From NCBI RefSeq assembly GCF_020535405.1, contig NZ_CP085036.1, forward strand, positions 1,426,001 through 1,490,000: a stretch of DNA of 64,000 bases. Direction: 5' to 3'. Below the pieces are notes generated by a model. The model was given only the letters and a program-made list of their open reading frames with translations, had not been told where the DNA came from and did no database searches. Both the position numbers and the translations under genes were made by a program. This document shows, one piece after another, positions 1 to 7,340 of the stretch (position 1 is the first letter of the stretch; each line of letters opens with the position of its first letter). This stretch comes from Antiquaquibacter oligotrophicus. Lineage in GTDB: Bacteria; Actinomycetota; Actinomycetes; Actinomycetales; Microbacteriaceae.

Positions 1-66
1 CTCGTGCTCGGTCTCATCAGCTGGCTCATCGGCATCCTGCTCCGTCCGCTCACGAAGGACCGCTGA
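1..66 (+). CDS. C-terminal end of a membrane protein (partial)
   Basis: The window opens inside a reading frame that ends with TGA at 64-66. The 21 visible residues are a hydrophobic stretch (LVLGLISWLIGILLRPL) followed by TKDR, which looks like a last transmembrane segment with a short positively charged tail. Its stop codon overlaps the 3' end of the convergent hydrolase gene by 17 bases. Nothing more can be said about its function because the rest lies outside the window. Confidence 0.5.
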   Translation, partial: LVLGLISWLIGILLRPLTKDR

Positions 67-1444
67 CCTTCTGCTTGAGTTCGGGTGCATCGACCCGAGC
101 CGTCACATAGTCGACCGACGAGACGAGTCGGCCCCCAGCGCTGAACGCCGTAAGGGATGCCGCTGCATCCGTGAGTCGCGTCTGCGTGCTGCCGTCCATG
201 AGCCCCGCCGTCTCCACGTATCCGGGTCGCTGATGCCCTGGCAGGATCGGCGCGTCTGAGAAGTCCGTCTCCGCGGATGCCCAGCGCTCCACAATGACGG
301 CGTGCGTGTTCTCCTGGGCTCCGCCGAGCGCCGCCACGGGATCGTCGGTGTGCTCGACGATCACCGCGTTGACCGTGTCGGGAATGGGGATCTGCCCCGT
401 TGCACCGCCGAAGGTCACGAGACCTTGGGTGTTGAACCCACCAGAGGTCGCGAGATGCGCGGCCGTTGCAGCGCCCTGCGAGTACCCGGTGAACTGCACC
501 TCATCGTCGGGCCGGATGCCCGCCTCCGCCATCGCCGCGAGCACGGCGTCGTACGAGCCACTCCCCGCGCCCATCGCGTTGCTGATGTTGCTCGCCATGT
601 CGAACGGCTCCCCGACCGCGGCCGGATCGAAGTCGACGGTGGCACCGACGTATACCTCGTAGCGCCTCGTGCCGTCGGGCATCTCGTAGGTTTCGATGCG
701 CACCTGTGCACCGTCGTCCTCGCTGGAGATGGGGATGCGCGAGAAGCGATCGGAGAACGTGGCGGGGGTCGCGAGGGGGACGCGCGGGGAGGGTCGGGCA
801 TCCGTCACCCGTACCGGACTCTCCTGGAGCAACCCGAGCGGTCTGCCGAACGCGGCGACGGCGGACGCGGCGAACGGAACACCCGTGATGCCGAGACCCT
901 GATCACCGAGGAGCGCGACAAGCCCGGGTGGCACACCGAGTCGCGCCAGGATCGCGTCGTCGGCCCCCATCGTGATCGCGCGGATCGCACGGATGACCGT
1001 GGGATTGCTCAGGACGGCATTGCGCTGCTCGGGGCTCGCGAGCAGCAGGGCTCCACCCGCGACGAGAAACGGCCCGGCGATGAGGGGTGCGAGGAGCCCC
1101 AACGAGTAGGCCCACCCGTCGACGGCGGCACCGACGGTCCACCGCGCCGCGTCTTCGGCCACCGTGTAGCCGCGGGCCGCGGCCGAAAGCCCGAGGGAGA
1201 GAAACCGCGCCTCGGCCTCAACGAGGTGCAGCGCGATTCTTGCGCGCTCGAGCTCCTGCGCGGCGCGCATCGCCGCTGCTGGCGCTCCACTGGGCGAGGT
1301 GTCGATCACGGTGGTCGCGAAATCCAGATCGACCCGGATCGCCACGGCCTCATCGGCGAGCACCCACAGTCGGTCGGCGAGCGCGACAAGACTTTCGGTT
1401 TCGACCGCGGCGGTGCCACCCGACACGTGCACGACGTCACTCAC
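50..1444 (-). CDS. Membrane-associated alpha/beta-hydrolase, lipase-like
   Basis: 464 residues. The N-terminal 110 residues are alpha-helical and Ala/Glu-rich, followed by a hydrophobic segment at about residues 115-138 (LLAPLIAGPFLVAGGALLL) and a second Gly/Ala-rich hydrophobic stretch near 185-200. The C-terminal half has a short domain with the nucleophile-elbow motif GYSQG (about residue 318), the Gly-X-Ser-X-Gly signature of lipase-type hydrolases, followed by VTFGGATG and a plausible catalytic Asp (EHTDDP) and His (NTHAV). This layout resembles actinobacterial lipase-like hydrolases with a helical N-terminal region. The small gene at 1437-1697 lies directly upstream and overlaps it by 8 bases, so the two are translationally coupled. 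The substrate is unknown. Hydrolase fold is likely; any specific lipase activity is inference. Confidence 0.7.
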   Translation of the reverse strand: MSDVVHVSGGTAAVETESLVALADRLWVLADEAVAIRVDLDFATTVIDTSPSGAPAAAMRAAQELERARIALHLVEAEARFLSLGLSAAARGYTVAEDAARWTVGAAVDGWAYSLGLLAPLIAGPFLVAGGALLLASPEQRNAVLSNPTVIRAIRAITMGADDAILARLGVPPGLVALLGDQGLGITGVPFAASAVAAFGRPLGLLQESPVRVTDARPSPRVPLATPATFSDRFSRIPISSEDDGAQVRIETYEMPDGTRRYEVYVGATVDFDPAAVGEPFDMASNISNAMGAGSGSYDAVLAAMAEAGIRPDDEVQFTGYSQGAATAAHLATSGGFNTQGLVTFGGATGQIPIPDTVNAVIVEHTDDPVAALGGAQENTHAVIVERWASAETDFSDAPILPGHQRPGYVETAGLMDGSTQTRLTDAAASLTAFSAGGRLVSSVDYVTARVDAPELKQKVSGPS

Positions 1445-1697
1445 GAGCGGCCACGATTCGTGAGGCGCTCGCGATGAGGCCCACCGCCGAGTTCATGGCG
1501 TCACACGCGGTGCTCGCACTCGAGTGCAACGCGAGCGACGCGGAGTTGTACGCGCCCCGCGCCGGCCCGATCCAGTCCAGCGGCGGTGCAGCAACGAGAT
1601 CGGCGGTGAGTCGCTCGACTCGGGCCCGGAGCGGGCCGATCGCGCCGAGCTGGAGCTCGAGGGAAGCGAGGAGGAGGGCATCCCGTTCGTTTGTCAT
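1437..1697 (-). CDS. Small helical protein coupled to the hydrolase
   Basis: 86 residues from the ATG at 1697 (MTNERDALLLASLELQLGAI). The frame stays open upstream to 1802, but that extension is Arg/Pro-rich and looks non-coding, so the internal start is preferred. The protein is almost wholly alpha-helical with a central turn containing PPLDWIGPARGAY, reminiscent of the WXG-type two-helix proteins, although no exact WXG is present. It overlaps the start of the downstream hydrolase by 8 bases. I do not recognise the family; a helical partner or chaperone of the hydrolase is the most economical guess. Confidence 0.6.
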   Translation of the reverse strand: MTNERDALLLASLELQLGAIGPLRARVERLTADLVAAPPLDWIGPARGAYNSASLALHSSASTACDAMNSAVGLIASASRIVAARE

Positions 1698-1809
1698 CCG
1701 TTGAGCATCCCCACCGTGCCGCGGACGCCGGGTTGTACGCCGACATTCGGGGGACAACGAGGGGAAATCGACCCTGGTGGGGAGGGGAGGTCGCGGGGAC
1801 AATGGGGGG

Positions 1810-2334
1810 ATGTCGTTTGAGCGCGCACTGAGTCAGCCCGCGCTTTTTCGTATCTGCTTCGTCTGCACCGGCAATATCTGCCGGTCTCCGATGGCTGAAA
1901 CCGTCTTCACCGACCTCGTGCGCAGGGCGGGCCTCGAACGCAGCATCGCCGTGATGTCCGCAGGAACGGGCGATTGGCATGTTGGCGAACCCTCGGATGA
2001 CCGCACGCTGACGGCCCTCGCGGCGCAGGGTTACAACGGCTCAGGCCACCGTGCCCGCCAGTTCGACCCGGCCTGGTTCGCCGATCTCGACCTCGTGGTG
2101 GTCTTCGATCGAAGCCAGGAGCGCATCCTCAAAGCCTGGGCGGGCAACGAGCAGGACCGGTCGAAAGTACAGTTGTTGCTGAGCTTCGACGGCGAGCAGG
2201 CCGAGTTGGGTGATGTGCCCGACCCGTACTACTCCGACGCCGCGATGTTCGACAGGGTCCTCGGGATGACCGTGCGAGCCTGTACAGCACTCTTCCGGCA
2301 GATCACGCCGGCAATCCGACAGGGAGTTACATGA
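1810..2334 (+). CDS. Low-molecular-weight protein-tyrosine phosphatase
   Basis: 174 residues. The phosphate-binding loop VCTGNICRSP near the N-terminus fits the C-X5-R(S/T) catalytic signature of the low-molecular-weight phosphatases, and DVPDPYYSD near residue 140 supplies the general-acid Asp of the family's DP motif. Size is typical (about 150-180). It dephosphorylates phosphotyrosine in the cytoplasm; actinobacterial relatives are Ptp-like enzymes. The ATG at 1810 is preferred to the upstream in-frame ATG at 1777 because the extension is Gly/Arg-rich, and a -10-like GACAAT ends 6 nt before it, which would give a leaderless message. The stop overlaps the purB start by 4 bases (ATGA), so the two genes are coupled. 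Confidence 0.88.
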   Translation: MSFERALSQPALFRICFVCTGNICRSPMAETVFTDLVRRAGLERSIAVMSAGTGDWHVGEPSDDRTLTALAAQGYNGSGHRARQFDPAWFADLDLVVVFDRSQERILKAWAGNEQDRSKVQLLLSFDGEQAELGDVPDPYYSDAAMFDRVLGMTVRACTALFRQITPAIRQGVT

Positions 2335-3713
2335 GCCTGCCCCCCCAGCCCTTGAGTCCTCTCGACGGACGCTACCGCGCCGCGGTCGCCACCCTCGGGG
2401 ATCACCTGTCGGAGGCCGGGCTGAACCGGGCACGAGTCCGTGTCGAGGTCGAGTGGTTGCTCTACCTCACCGACCATGAGCTCTTCGGTAGTCAGCGTCT
2501 CGACCACGAGCAGGCTCGTGTGCTTCGCGAGTTCGCCGCCGAGTTCGGACAGCGGGAGATCGATCGCCTCGCCGAACTCGAGGCAACGACCCGCCACGAC
2601 GTGAAGGCCGTCGAGTACCTCGTTCGCGAGAAGCTCGCCGAGCTGGGGCTCAACTCGGTGGCCGAGCTCACCCACTTCGCCGCGACGAGCGAAGACATCA
2701 ACAACCTGTCCTACGCGCTCACCATCGGTGCGGCCGTTCGGGAGGTCTGGCTGCCCGCGTACCGAACCGTCATCGACACCCTTCGCGGTCTCGCCGTCGA
2801 GCACCGTGACGCCCCCATGCTCTCGCGCACCCACGGGCAGCCCGCGACCCCCACGACGATGGGCAAGGAACTCGCGGTTGTCGTCTACCGCTTGGAGCGC
2901 ATCCTCGCGCAAGTCGAGGCGACCGAGTATCTCGGCAAGTTCAGCGGAGCGAGCGGCACGTTCTCGGCGCACCTGTCGGCGGGGCCCGAGTTGGACTGGC
3001 CCGCGATCTCACAGGAGTTCGTGACATCCCTCGGCCTCACCTGGAACCCGCTCACCACGCAGATCGAGTCACACGACTGGCAGGCCGAGCTCTACGCGCG
3101 CATCTCCCACGCCAATCGTGTGCTGCACAATCTGTGCACGGATGTGTGGACCTACATCTCTCTCGGATACTTCCGGCAGATCCCGCAGGCTGGCGCCACG
3201 GGTTCCTCCACGATGCCGCACAAGATCAACCCGATCCGTTTCGAGAACGCCGAGGCCAACCTCGAACTCTCGAGTGCGCTCCTCGACTCGCTCGGAGCGA
3301 CACTCGTCACAAGCCGCCTGCAGCGCGACCTCACCGACTCGACGACCCAACGCAATGTCGGTGTCGCGCTCGGCCACTCGCTCCTCGCCCTTGACAACAT
3401 CGCGCGAGGGCTTGGGGAGATCAGCCTCGACCAGGCGGCTCTGGATGCCGACCTCGACTCGAACTGGGAGGTGCTCGCCGAGGCCATCCAGACGGTCATC
3501 CGCGCGGAGGTAACGGCGGGGCGCAGCTCGATCGCCGACCCCTACGCGGTGCTCAAGGAGCTCACGCGCGGCCGTCGGGTCGGGCAACCCGAGCTCGTGG
3601 AGTTCATCGACGGTCTCGACATCGGGGACGAGGCCAAGGCGCGGCTGCGCGGCCTGACCCCCGCGACCTACGCGGGCCTCGCGTCATCCCTCGTCACCTA
3701 CATCGAGCACTGA
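2331..3713 (+). CDS. purB: Adenylosuccinate lyase
   Basis: 460 residues, the usual length for the bacterial enzyme. It cleaves adenylosuccinate to AMP and fumarate, and SAICAR to AICAR and fumarate, in purine synthesis. Diagnostic stretches are the fumarase/lyase superfamily signature GSSTMPHKINPIRFE at about residue 290, TSEDINNLSYAL near 120, and SRTHGQPATPTTMGKE near 165 with the catalytic His. It is coupled by a 4-base overlap to the phosphatase gene upstream. The next gene is convergent, 101 bases downstream. Confidence 0.97.
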   Translation: MSLPPQPLSPLDGRYRAAVATLGDHLSEAGLNRARVRVEVEWLLYLTDHELFGSQRLDHEQARVLREFAAEFGQREIDRLAELEATTRHDVKAVEYLVREKLAELGLNSVAELTHFAATSEDINNLSYALTIGAAVREVWLPAYRTVIDTLRGLAVEHRDAPMLSRTHGQPATPTTMGKELAVVVYRLERILAQVEATEYLGKFSGASGTFSAHLSAGPELDWPAISQEFVTSLGLTWNPLTTQIESHDWQAELYARISHANRVLHNLCTDVWTYISLGYFRQIPQAGATGSSTMPHKINPIRFENAEANLELSSALLDSLGATLVTSRLQRDLTDSTTQRNVGVALGHSLLALDNIARGLGEISLDQAALDADLDSNWEVLAEAIQTVIRAEVTAGRSSIADPYAVLKELTRGRRVGQPELVEFIDGLDIGDEAKARLRGLTPATYAGLASSLVTYIEH

Positions 3714-3779
3714 TCTCGGTGGACGTCGCTCAGCGTCGTCCCGCTCGCTGAGGTTTGGTTCACGCGGCCCGTAACCTCA

Positions 3780-3830
3780 GCGGCTAGTGACCGCGGCGGG
3801 GCCAGTCAGCGCGGCTAGTGACCGCGGCGG
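3780..3830. repeat. Tandem duplication of a gene tail (20-bp unit, 31-bp period)
   Basis: The 20-bp sequence gcggctagtgaccgcggcgg occurs at 3780-3799 and again at 3811-3830. The second copy contains the stop codon and last codons of the small membrane protein gene ending at 3815, so the end of that gene has been copied into the intergenic space. Confidence 0.85.
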
Positions 3831-4075
3831 CCGCCCTGCTCGTTGTCTTGCTCGCGGATGTCGAGCTTCTCGTCACCCGTCGGCTGCACGGCGAGCGACA
3901 GCATCGCCAACCCGACGAGGGCCACGATGAACGCGATGCCGAGAAAAACGAGCGAGAGGCTCACGTCGCGCGTCGACATGAGCACCACGAGTCCCGCGAA
4001 GATGCCAAGAACGGCGGAGAGCCCAACGAGCTCAGCGGGTCGCGTGCGATCACGGCGGGAAGGGGCGGACATCAT
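3815..4075 (-). CDS. Small two-helix membrane protein
   Basis: 86 residues. After a basic N-terminus (SRRDRTRPAE) there are two hydrophobic segments, about residues 16-33 and 40-63, with a short loop between them, and a charged C-terminal tail (DEKLDIREQDNEQ) ending GGRRGH. Two ATG codons lie in tandem at 4075 and 4072; the first makes an ATGATG that overlaps the stop of the upstream HdeD-like gene by 4 bases, so the pair is translationally coupled. I do not recognise a named family. The context suggests a partner of the neighbouring membrane protein. Confidence 0.75.
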   Translation of the reverse strand: MMSAPSRRDRTRPAELVGLSAVLGIFAGLVVLMSTRDVSLSLVFLGIAFIVALVGLAMLSLAVQPTGDEKLDIREQDNEQGGRRGH

Positions 4076-4656
4076 GCGCTCGTTTCAACGGGTTCTGGGG
4101 TGGTGGCGAACTTGAGGGAGAGCCCCGCAATCACGAGGAACACACCGACGATCGCACCGTAGGCCCCCAACAATCCCACGATGATGACGGATGCCGTGAG
4201 CTGATACCCGTTGTCGTCGACCGTGTATTCCTGCACAAAGTCCGGGGGCACCACGAGCACCACGATGGCGAGCACAACGGTGAGCGCTCCGAGAAACAGG
4301 CGGTCCCGGGATACCGCGCTCCCCCGCGACCGGATGCCGAGGTAAATCTCGAGGAATCCGGTCGTGACCGCCCACGCGCTCACGAGGAACACGAGATACG
4401 GGAGACCGCCACCCGGCACGATGAGCGCCGCTGCTCCGAGCAGCACTCCGAGGGCTGCCTGCACGAGGCTCAGGCTGCGCGTTGATCCGGTCTCGTCGCG
4501 CAGTGCGAAGGCGCCGATCGCGATTCCGGTGACGACTCCGAAGATGCCGAACACGATGAGTCCGAGTGTTGCGGAGTGGTCGGCCGAGAAGGTGATGGCG
4601 ATACCGAGGGCGATCGCCGGGACCGCCCTGGCAAGCGGAGCGATCCAGGACTTCAC
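4072..4656 (-). CDS. HdeD/DUF308-like integral membrane protein
   Basis: 194 residues with six predicted transmembrane helices and short loops, the arrangement of the HdeD/DUF308 family of membrane proteins, some of which are linked to acid stress in enterobacteria. The loop EIYLGIRSRG after the fourth helix resembles the family's G-x-R loop. Its ATG is preceded by a good ribosome-binding site (ggagggg) and a possible -10 (TAGACT) further upstream. It overlaps the following small membrane protein gene by 4 bases. The family call is by topology and general resemblance. Confidence 0.65.
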   Translation of the reverse strand: MKSWIAPLARAVPAIALGIAITFSADHSATLGLIVFGIFGVVTGIAIGAFALRDETGSTRSLSLVQAALGVLLGAAALIVPGGGLPYLVFLVSAWAVTTGFLEIYLGIRSRGSAVSRDRLFLGALTVVLAIVVLVVPPDFVQEYTVDDNGYQLTASVIIVGLLGAYGAIVGVFLVIAGLSLKFATTPEPVETSA

Positions 4657-4702
4657 CCCTCCAGTCTAGGTTCCGTGCGGCTGGGCACCGCCCGCGAGCG
4701 CC

Positions 4703-4708
4703 TAGGCT
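4703..4708 (+). promoter_or_regulatory. -10 box of a leaderless promoter for the HAD gene
   Basis: TAGGCT ends 6 nt before the ATG at 4715, the spacing expected if transcription starts at the start codon. No ribosome-binding site is visible. No clear -35 is seen. Confidence 0.5.
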
Positions 4709-4714
4709 GTCGTG

Positions 4715-5623
4715 ATGCCGTTCGACGCCTCCGCCTACCCGTCCGATCTGCCCGATCTCGGCCTTCTCCTCGATGTCGACGGGCCCATCGCGAGCCCCGT
4801 CTCACGGAGCATCGCGATCCCGTCGATCCTCGACGATCTCGTCGCGCTCACGGCCGCGGGTGTGCCCGTCGCGTTCATCACCGGCCGCTCGGATGCCTTC
4901 ATCCGCGACAACGTTGTCGCGCCCCTCCTCGAGCGCGGACTGGCCGATGCCCTCTCGACTCCCGGCGCCCGCATGTACGGCGTCTTCGAGAAGGGTGGCT
5001 CGTGGGCGACGATCGACGCGCACGGCATGGGCGAGGTCGAGGTCGATAGCGCGCTCGCGTTCGGCCCCGACGCCATCGGCGGTGTGCGCGAACTCGTGGA
5101 GCACGAGTACTCCGACTCGATGTTCTTCGATGAGACCAAACGCGCCATGATCTCGATCGAACAGCGCACGGATGTTGAGAACGCCGACTACCTCGAGGTG
5201 CAGCCGCACTTCGAGCGCGCGGCGTTCGACCTCGTCTCAGGCCTGGGTTACGGGCTCCGCTACCGCGACCGCGAGGCTCCCGACCGTGACGGCGAGCTCC
5301 CGTTCCGCATCGACCCCACCATCATCTCGACCGACATCGAGTCCGTACTCCTCGACAAGGACCGGGGAGCCCGCCGTGCGCTCGAGCGCTTCGCCTCGCT
5401 CGGCCCACTCCCCCGCCGCTGGGTGAGTATGGGCGACTCGCGCAGCGACTACCTCATGGCCGACTACGTGCACTCCGAAGGCTACGAGGCCACCCATGTC
5501 GATGTGCGGCCCTCCGACGGGATGCTCGACCGCCCCTACTCCGTGGTCACCGTCGACGACCTCATCCACGACGAGGCGGGCGCCGCCTACCTCGCGCGCT
5601 GCCGCGAACAGCTCGGGGTCTAG
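4715..5623 (+). CDS. HAD-superfamily phosphatase
   Basis: 302 residues. Motif I is LLLDVDGPI (nucleophile and acid Asp pair) at about residue 18, motif II is the Thr in FITGRSD near 56, and motif IV is MGDSRSDYLMADY near 238, which fits the Cof/trehalose-phosphatase-like subgroup with a cap between motifs II and III. The substrate cannot be assigned from sequence; a sugar-phosphate or similar small phosphate ester is usual for the fold. The ATG at 4715 is preferred over the GTG one codon upstream because of the -10 box spacing. It converges with the MerR-type gene and overlaps it by 4 bases. Confidence 0.75.
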   Translation: MPFDASAYPSDLPDLGLLLDVDGPIASPVSRSIAIPSILDDLVALTAAGVPVAFITGRSDAFIRDNVVAPLLERGLADALSTPGARMYGVFEKGGSWATIDAHGMGEVEVDSALAFGPDAIGGVRELVEHEYSDSMFFDETKRAMISIEQRTDVENADYLEVQPHFERAAFDLVSGLGYGLRYRDREAPDRDGELPFRIDPTIISTDIESVLLDKDRGARRALERFASLGPLPRRWVSMGDSRSDYLMADYVHSEGYEATHVDVRPSDGMLDRPYSVVTVDDLIHDEAGAAYLARCREQLGV

Positions 5624-6621
5624 CGAGGCTGCGTCGTCTCGGGGGGCTGGGTTACGCGCAGGATGTAGCGCGCGGTGATCGCGACGCGCTCGTCCGGGTC
5701 ACCGGCGAGCGCCACCGCGAGCGAGCGCGCCGTCTCCGGGGGTAGCTCAGCAAGCGCCTGGGTGAGACGCGTTCGGGAGGAGGCATCCGGTGTCTCGAGG
5801 GCGGCGGACACCGCGGCCACAACCTCGGCGCCCCGCTCTTCGTCGTTCGCGAGCAGCCCCAGCATCTCAGCGGCTGGCACATCGTCACGGCCGGCGACGA
5901 TCATCTCGACGAGAGCGGGCAGCGCGTCAAACCCTCCGCTCCCACCGACGGCGAGCGCGCTCTTGTCGCGCACGACGGAGTCGACGTGGGTGAGCGCGCG
6001 TTGCAGGGCATCGATCGCCCCGAGTTTGACGAGTGACTCAACGGCACGTCGGCGCACGGAATCCAACGGGCTCCCCAGCGCCTCCTCGAGCGCCGGCACC
6101 GGGTCGCCCTTCGATCGAGCCATCGCCCACGTGAGAGCGCCGGCGACATTCGGATCCTCCTCGGCGAGCGCCGCATCGACGAGGGGCGCGACGGTCGCCC
6201 CACCGTGCGAAAGTGCGGCTCGCTGACGGGACGACGGATGCGACGACCCCAACCCCCGCAAGAGTGCAACAAGCCGCGGCACCTCCGTCCACTCCTCCGG
6301 CCGAGTGGACCGCACGGCCTCCAGCCGCCGCACGAGCTCCCGGTCCAGTTCGATGCGCTCGCGTGTGCGCGCGATCACCTCGTCGACGATCTGCTGCGGC
6401 GAGAGCGCGCCCGGATCGTCGATTGCCGAACGCACCTCGGCGAGCGAGAGCCCGAGCGACCGCAGCGACTCGATCTCGAGGAGGCGCCGAAGGTCCGCGT
6501 CGTCGTAGTGCCGGTACCCCGACGACGTTCGGCCGCTCGGCGTGAGGAGTCCGATGTCGTTGTAGTGCCGCAGCATCCGGGCGCTCACGCCAGAGAGGCG
6601 CGCGACTTCACCGATGCGCAT
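5620..6621 (-). CDS. MerR-family regulator fused to HEAT repeats
   Basis: 333 residues. The N-terminus MRIGEVARLSGVSARMLRHY is a textbook MerR winged helix-turn-helix, followed by GYRHYDDADLRRLLEIESL and the long dimerisation helix to about residue 100. Instead of a ligand-binding or Cys-containing effector domain, the rest (about 120-333) is made of HEAT/armadillo-type helical repeats (for example VRRRAVESLVKLGAIDALQ). The ATG at 6621 is chosen because the upstream extension is Pro/Arg/Ser-rich. It overlaps the upstream HEAT-repeat gene by 14 bases, so both come from one message. A regulator that senses a protein partner rather than a small molecule is inferred from the repeats. Confidence 0.85.
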   Translation of the reverse strand: MRIGEVARLSGVSARMLRHYNDIGLLTPSGRTSSGYRHYDDADLRRLLEIESLRSLGLSLAEVRSAIDDPGALSPQQIVDEVIARTRERIELDRELVRRLEAVRSTRPEEWTEVPRLVALLRGLGSSHPSSRQRAALSHGGATVAPLVDAALAEEDPNVAGALTWAMARSKGDPVPALEEALGSPLDSVRRRAVESLVKLGAIDALQRALTHVDSVVRDKSALAVGGSGGFDALPALVEMIVAGRDDVPAAEMLGLLANDEERGAEVVAAVSAALETPDASSRTRLTQALAELPPETARSLAVALAGDPDERVAITARYILRVTQPPETTQPR

Positions 6622-7282
6622 CGTCGTCCGGTGGCAGGGCCGGTGCAGCCTGCAGCGAGACGGCACGAACCGCCTCGCGGATGAGGTCGTCGAACGTGGC
6701 GTCGGGGTCAAGCACAAGCCTCGCGGAGGCGATGGCGTGGGCGCGAGCATCCGCCGTTCCGTGCTTCGCGTGTCGCTCGAGGGTGGGAAGTGATGCGTCG
6801 CCGAGGGCGGCGAAGGCACGACTGAGGCTCAAACGCATGGTCGCATCACCGCGCCCGAGCTGGGAGGCGAGCGACTCGGCGAGCACAGCCTCCTCCCCTG
6901 GCGGCACGAGAATGGCCGCTGCCCGCCACGCGCTCCGCGCCACTTCGTCGTTTTTGTCGCGCAGAAGTTCGGAGGTGATCGCCCGCCAGCCGCGCTCGTC
7001 ACCGATCTTGGAGAGTGTGTGGAGCGACTGGCTCCGTGCCTGATCGCCGCCCTCGGCTACTTCGCGCAAAAGGAGCGGCACCGAGACGGATGCGTCGTGC
7101 CGCACGATCGCCCACGTGAGCATGTCGCGCACAAAGAAGTCCGGCTCGACGGCGCTCCGGGCCACCAGCACGGTGAGGTACTCGGGCCGCGGGGCTGTGC
7201 CGGCGGTCAATGCAGCCTGCAGGCGGTCGGACGATGACTCGCGCTCGAGCGCGGCGGCGAGGGCGGTGGTGTTGGTCGTCAT
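6608..7282 (-). CDS. HEAT-repeat protein, partner of the MerR-type regulator
   Basis: 224 residues, built of helical repeats of about 30-35 residues through most of its length (for example SQSLHTLSKIGDERGWRAI and EVARSAWRAAAILVPPGEE). There is no catalytic motif, signal peptide or membrane segment. The start at 7282 (MTTNTTALAA) is supported by ggaggaac immediately upstream. It is the first gene of a two-gene operon with the MerR-HEAT regulator, and a MerR-type operator lies 27 bases before its start. Similar repeats in both proteins suggest one arose from the other or that they bind a common target. Confidence 0.75.
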   Translation of the reverse strand: MTTNTTALAAALERESSSDRLQAALTAGTAPRPEYLTVLVARSAVEPDFFVRDMLTWAIVRHDASVSVPLLLREVAEGGDQARSQSLHTLSKIGDERGWRAITSELLRDKNDEVARSAWRAAAILVPPGEEAVLAESLASQLGRGDATMRLSLSRAFAALGDASLPTLERHAKHGTADARAHAIASARLVLDPDATFDDLIREAVRAVSLQAAPALPPDDDAHR

Positions 7283-7308
7283 GATGTTCCTCCGACTATC
7301 CACCCAAG

Positions 7309-7331
7309 ACCTTCACACCGTGTCAAGGTCA
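7309..7331 (-). promoter_or_regulatory. MerR-type operator of the HEAT/MerR operon
   Basis: gaccttcacac/ccgtgtcaaggtc is a near-perfect inverted repeat (arms gaccttSacac) of the type bound by MerR-family dimers, usually inside a stretched promoter spacer. Read on the minus strand a TTGACA (in accTTGACAcgg) is followed 19 bases later by GGATAG, which could be the -35 and -10 of such a promoter. Autoregulation by the regulator encoded downstream is the simple reading. Confidence 0.7.
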
Positions 7332-7340
7332 AGTGCAGAT

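Noticed and set aside
302..1477. A 391-codon plus-strand frame opposite the hydrolase
   Set aside because: The translation is Arg/Gly/Asp-rich without a fold signature. The minus-strand frame has a nucleophile elbow and a coupled neighbour.
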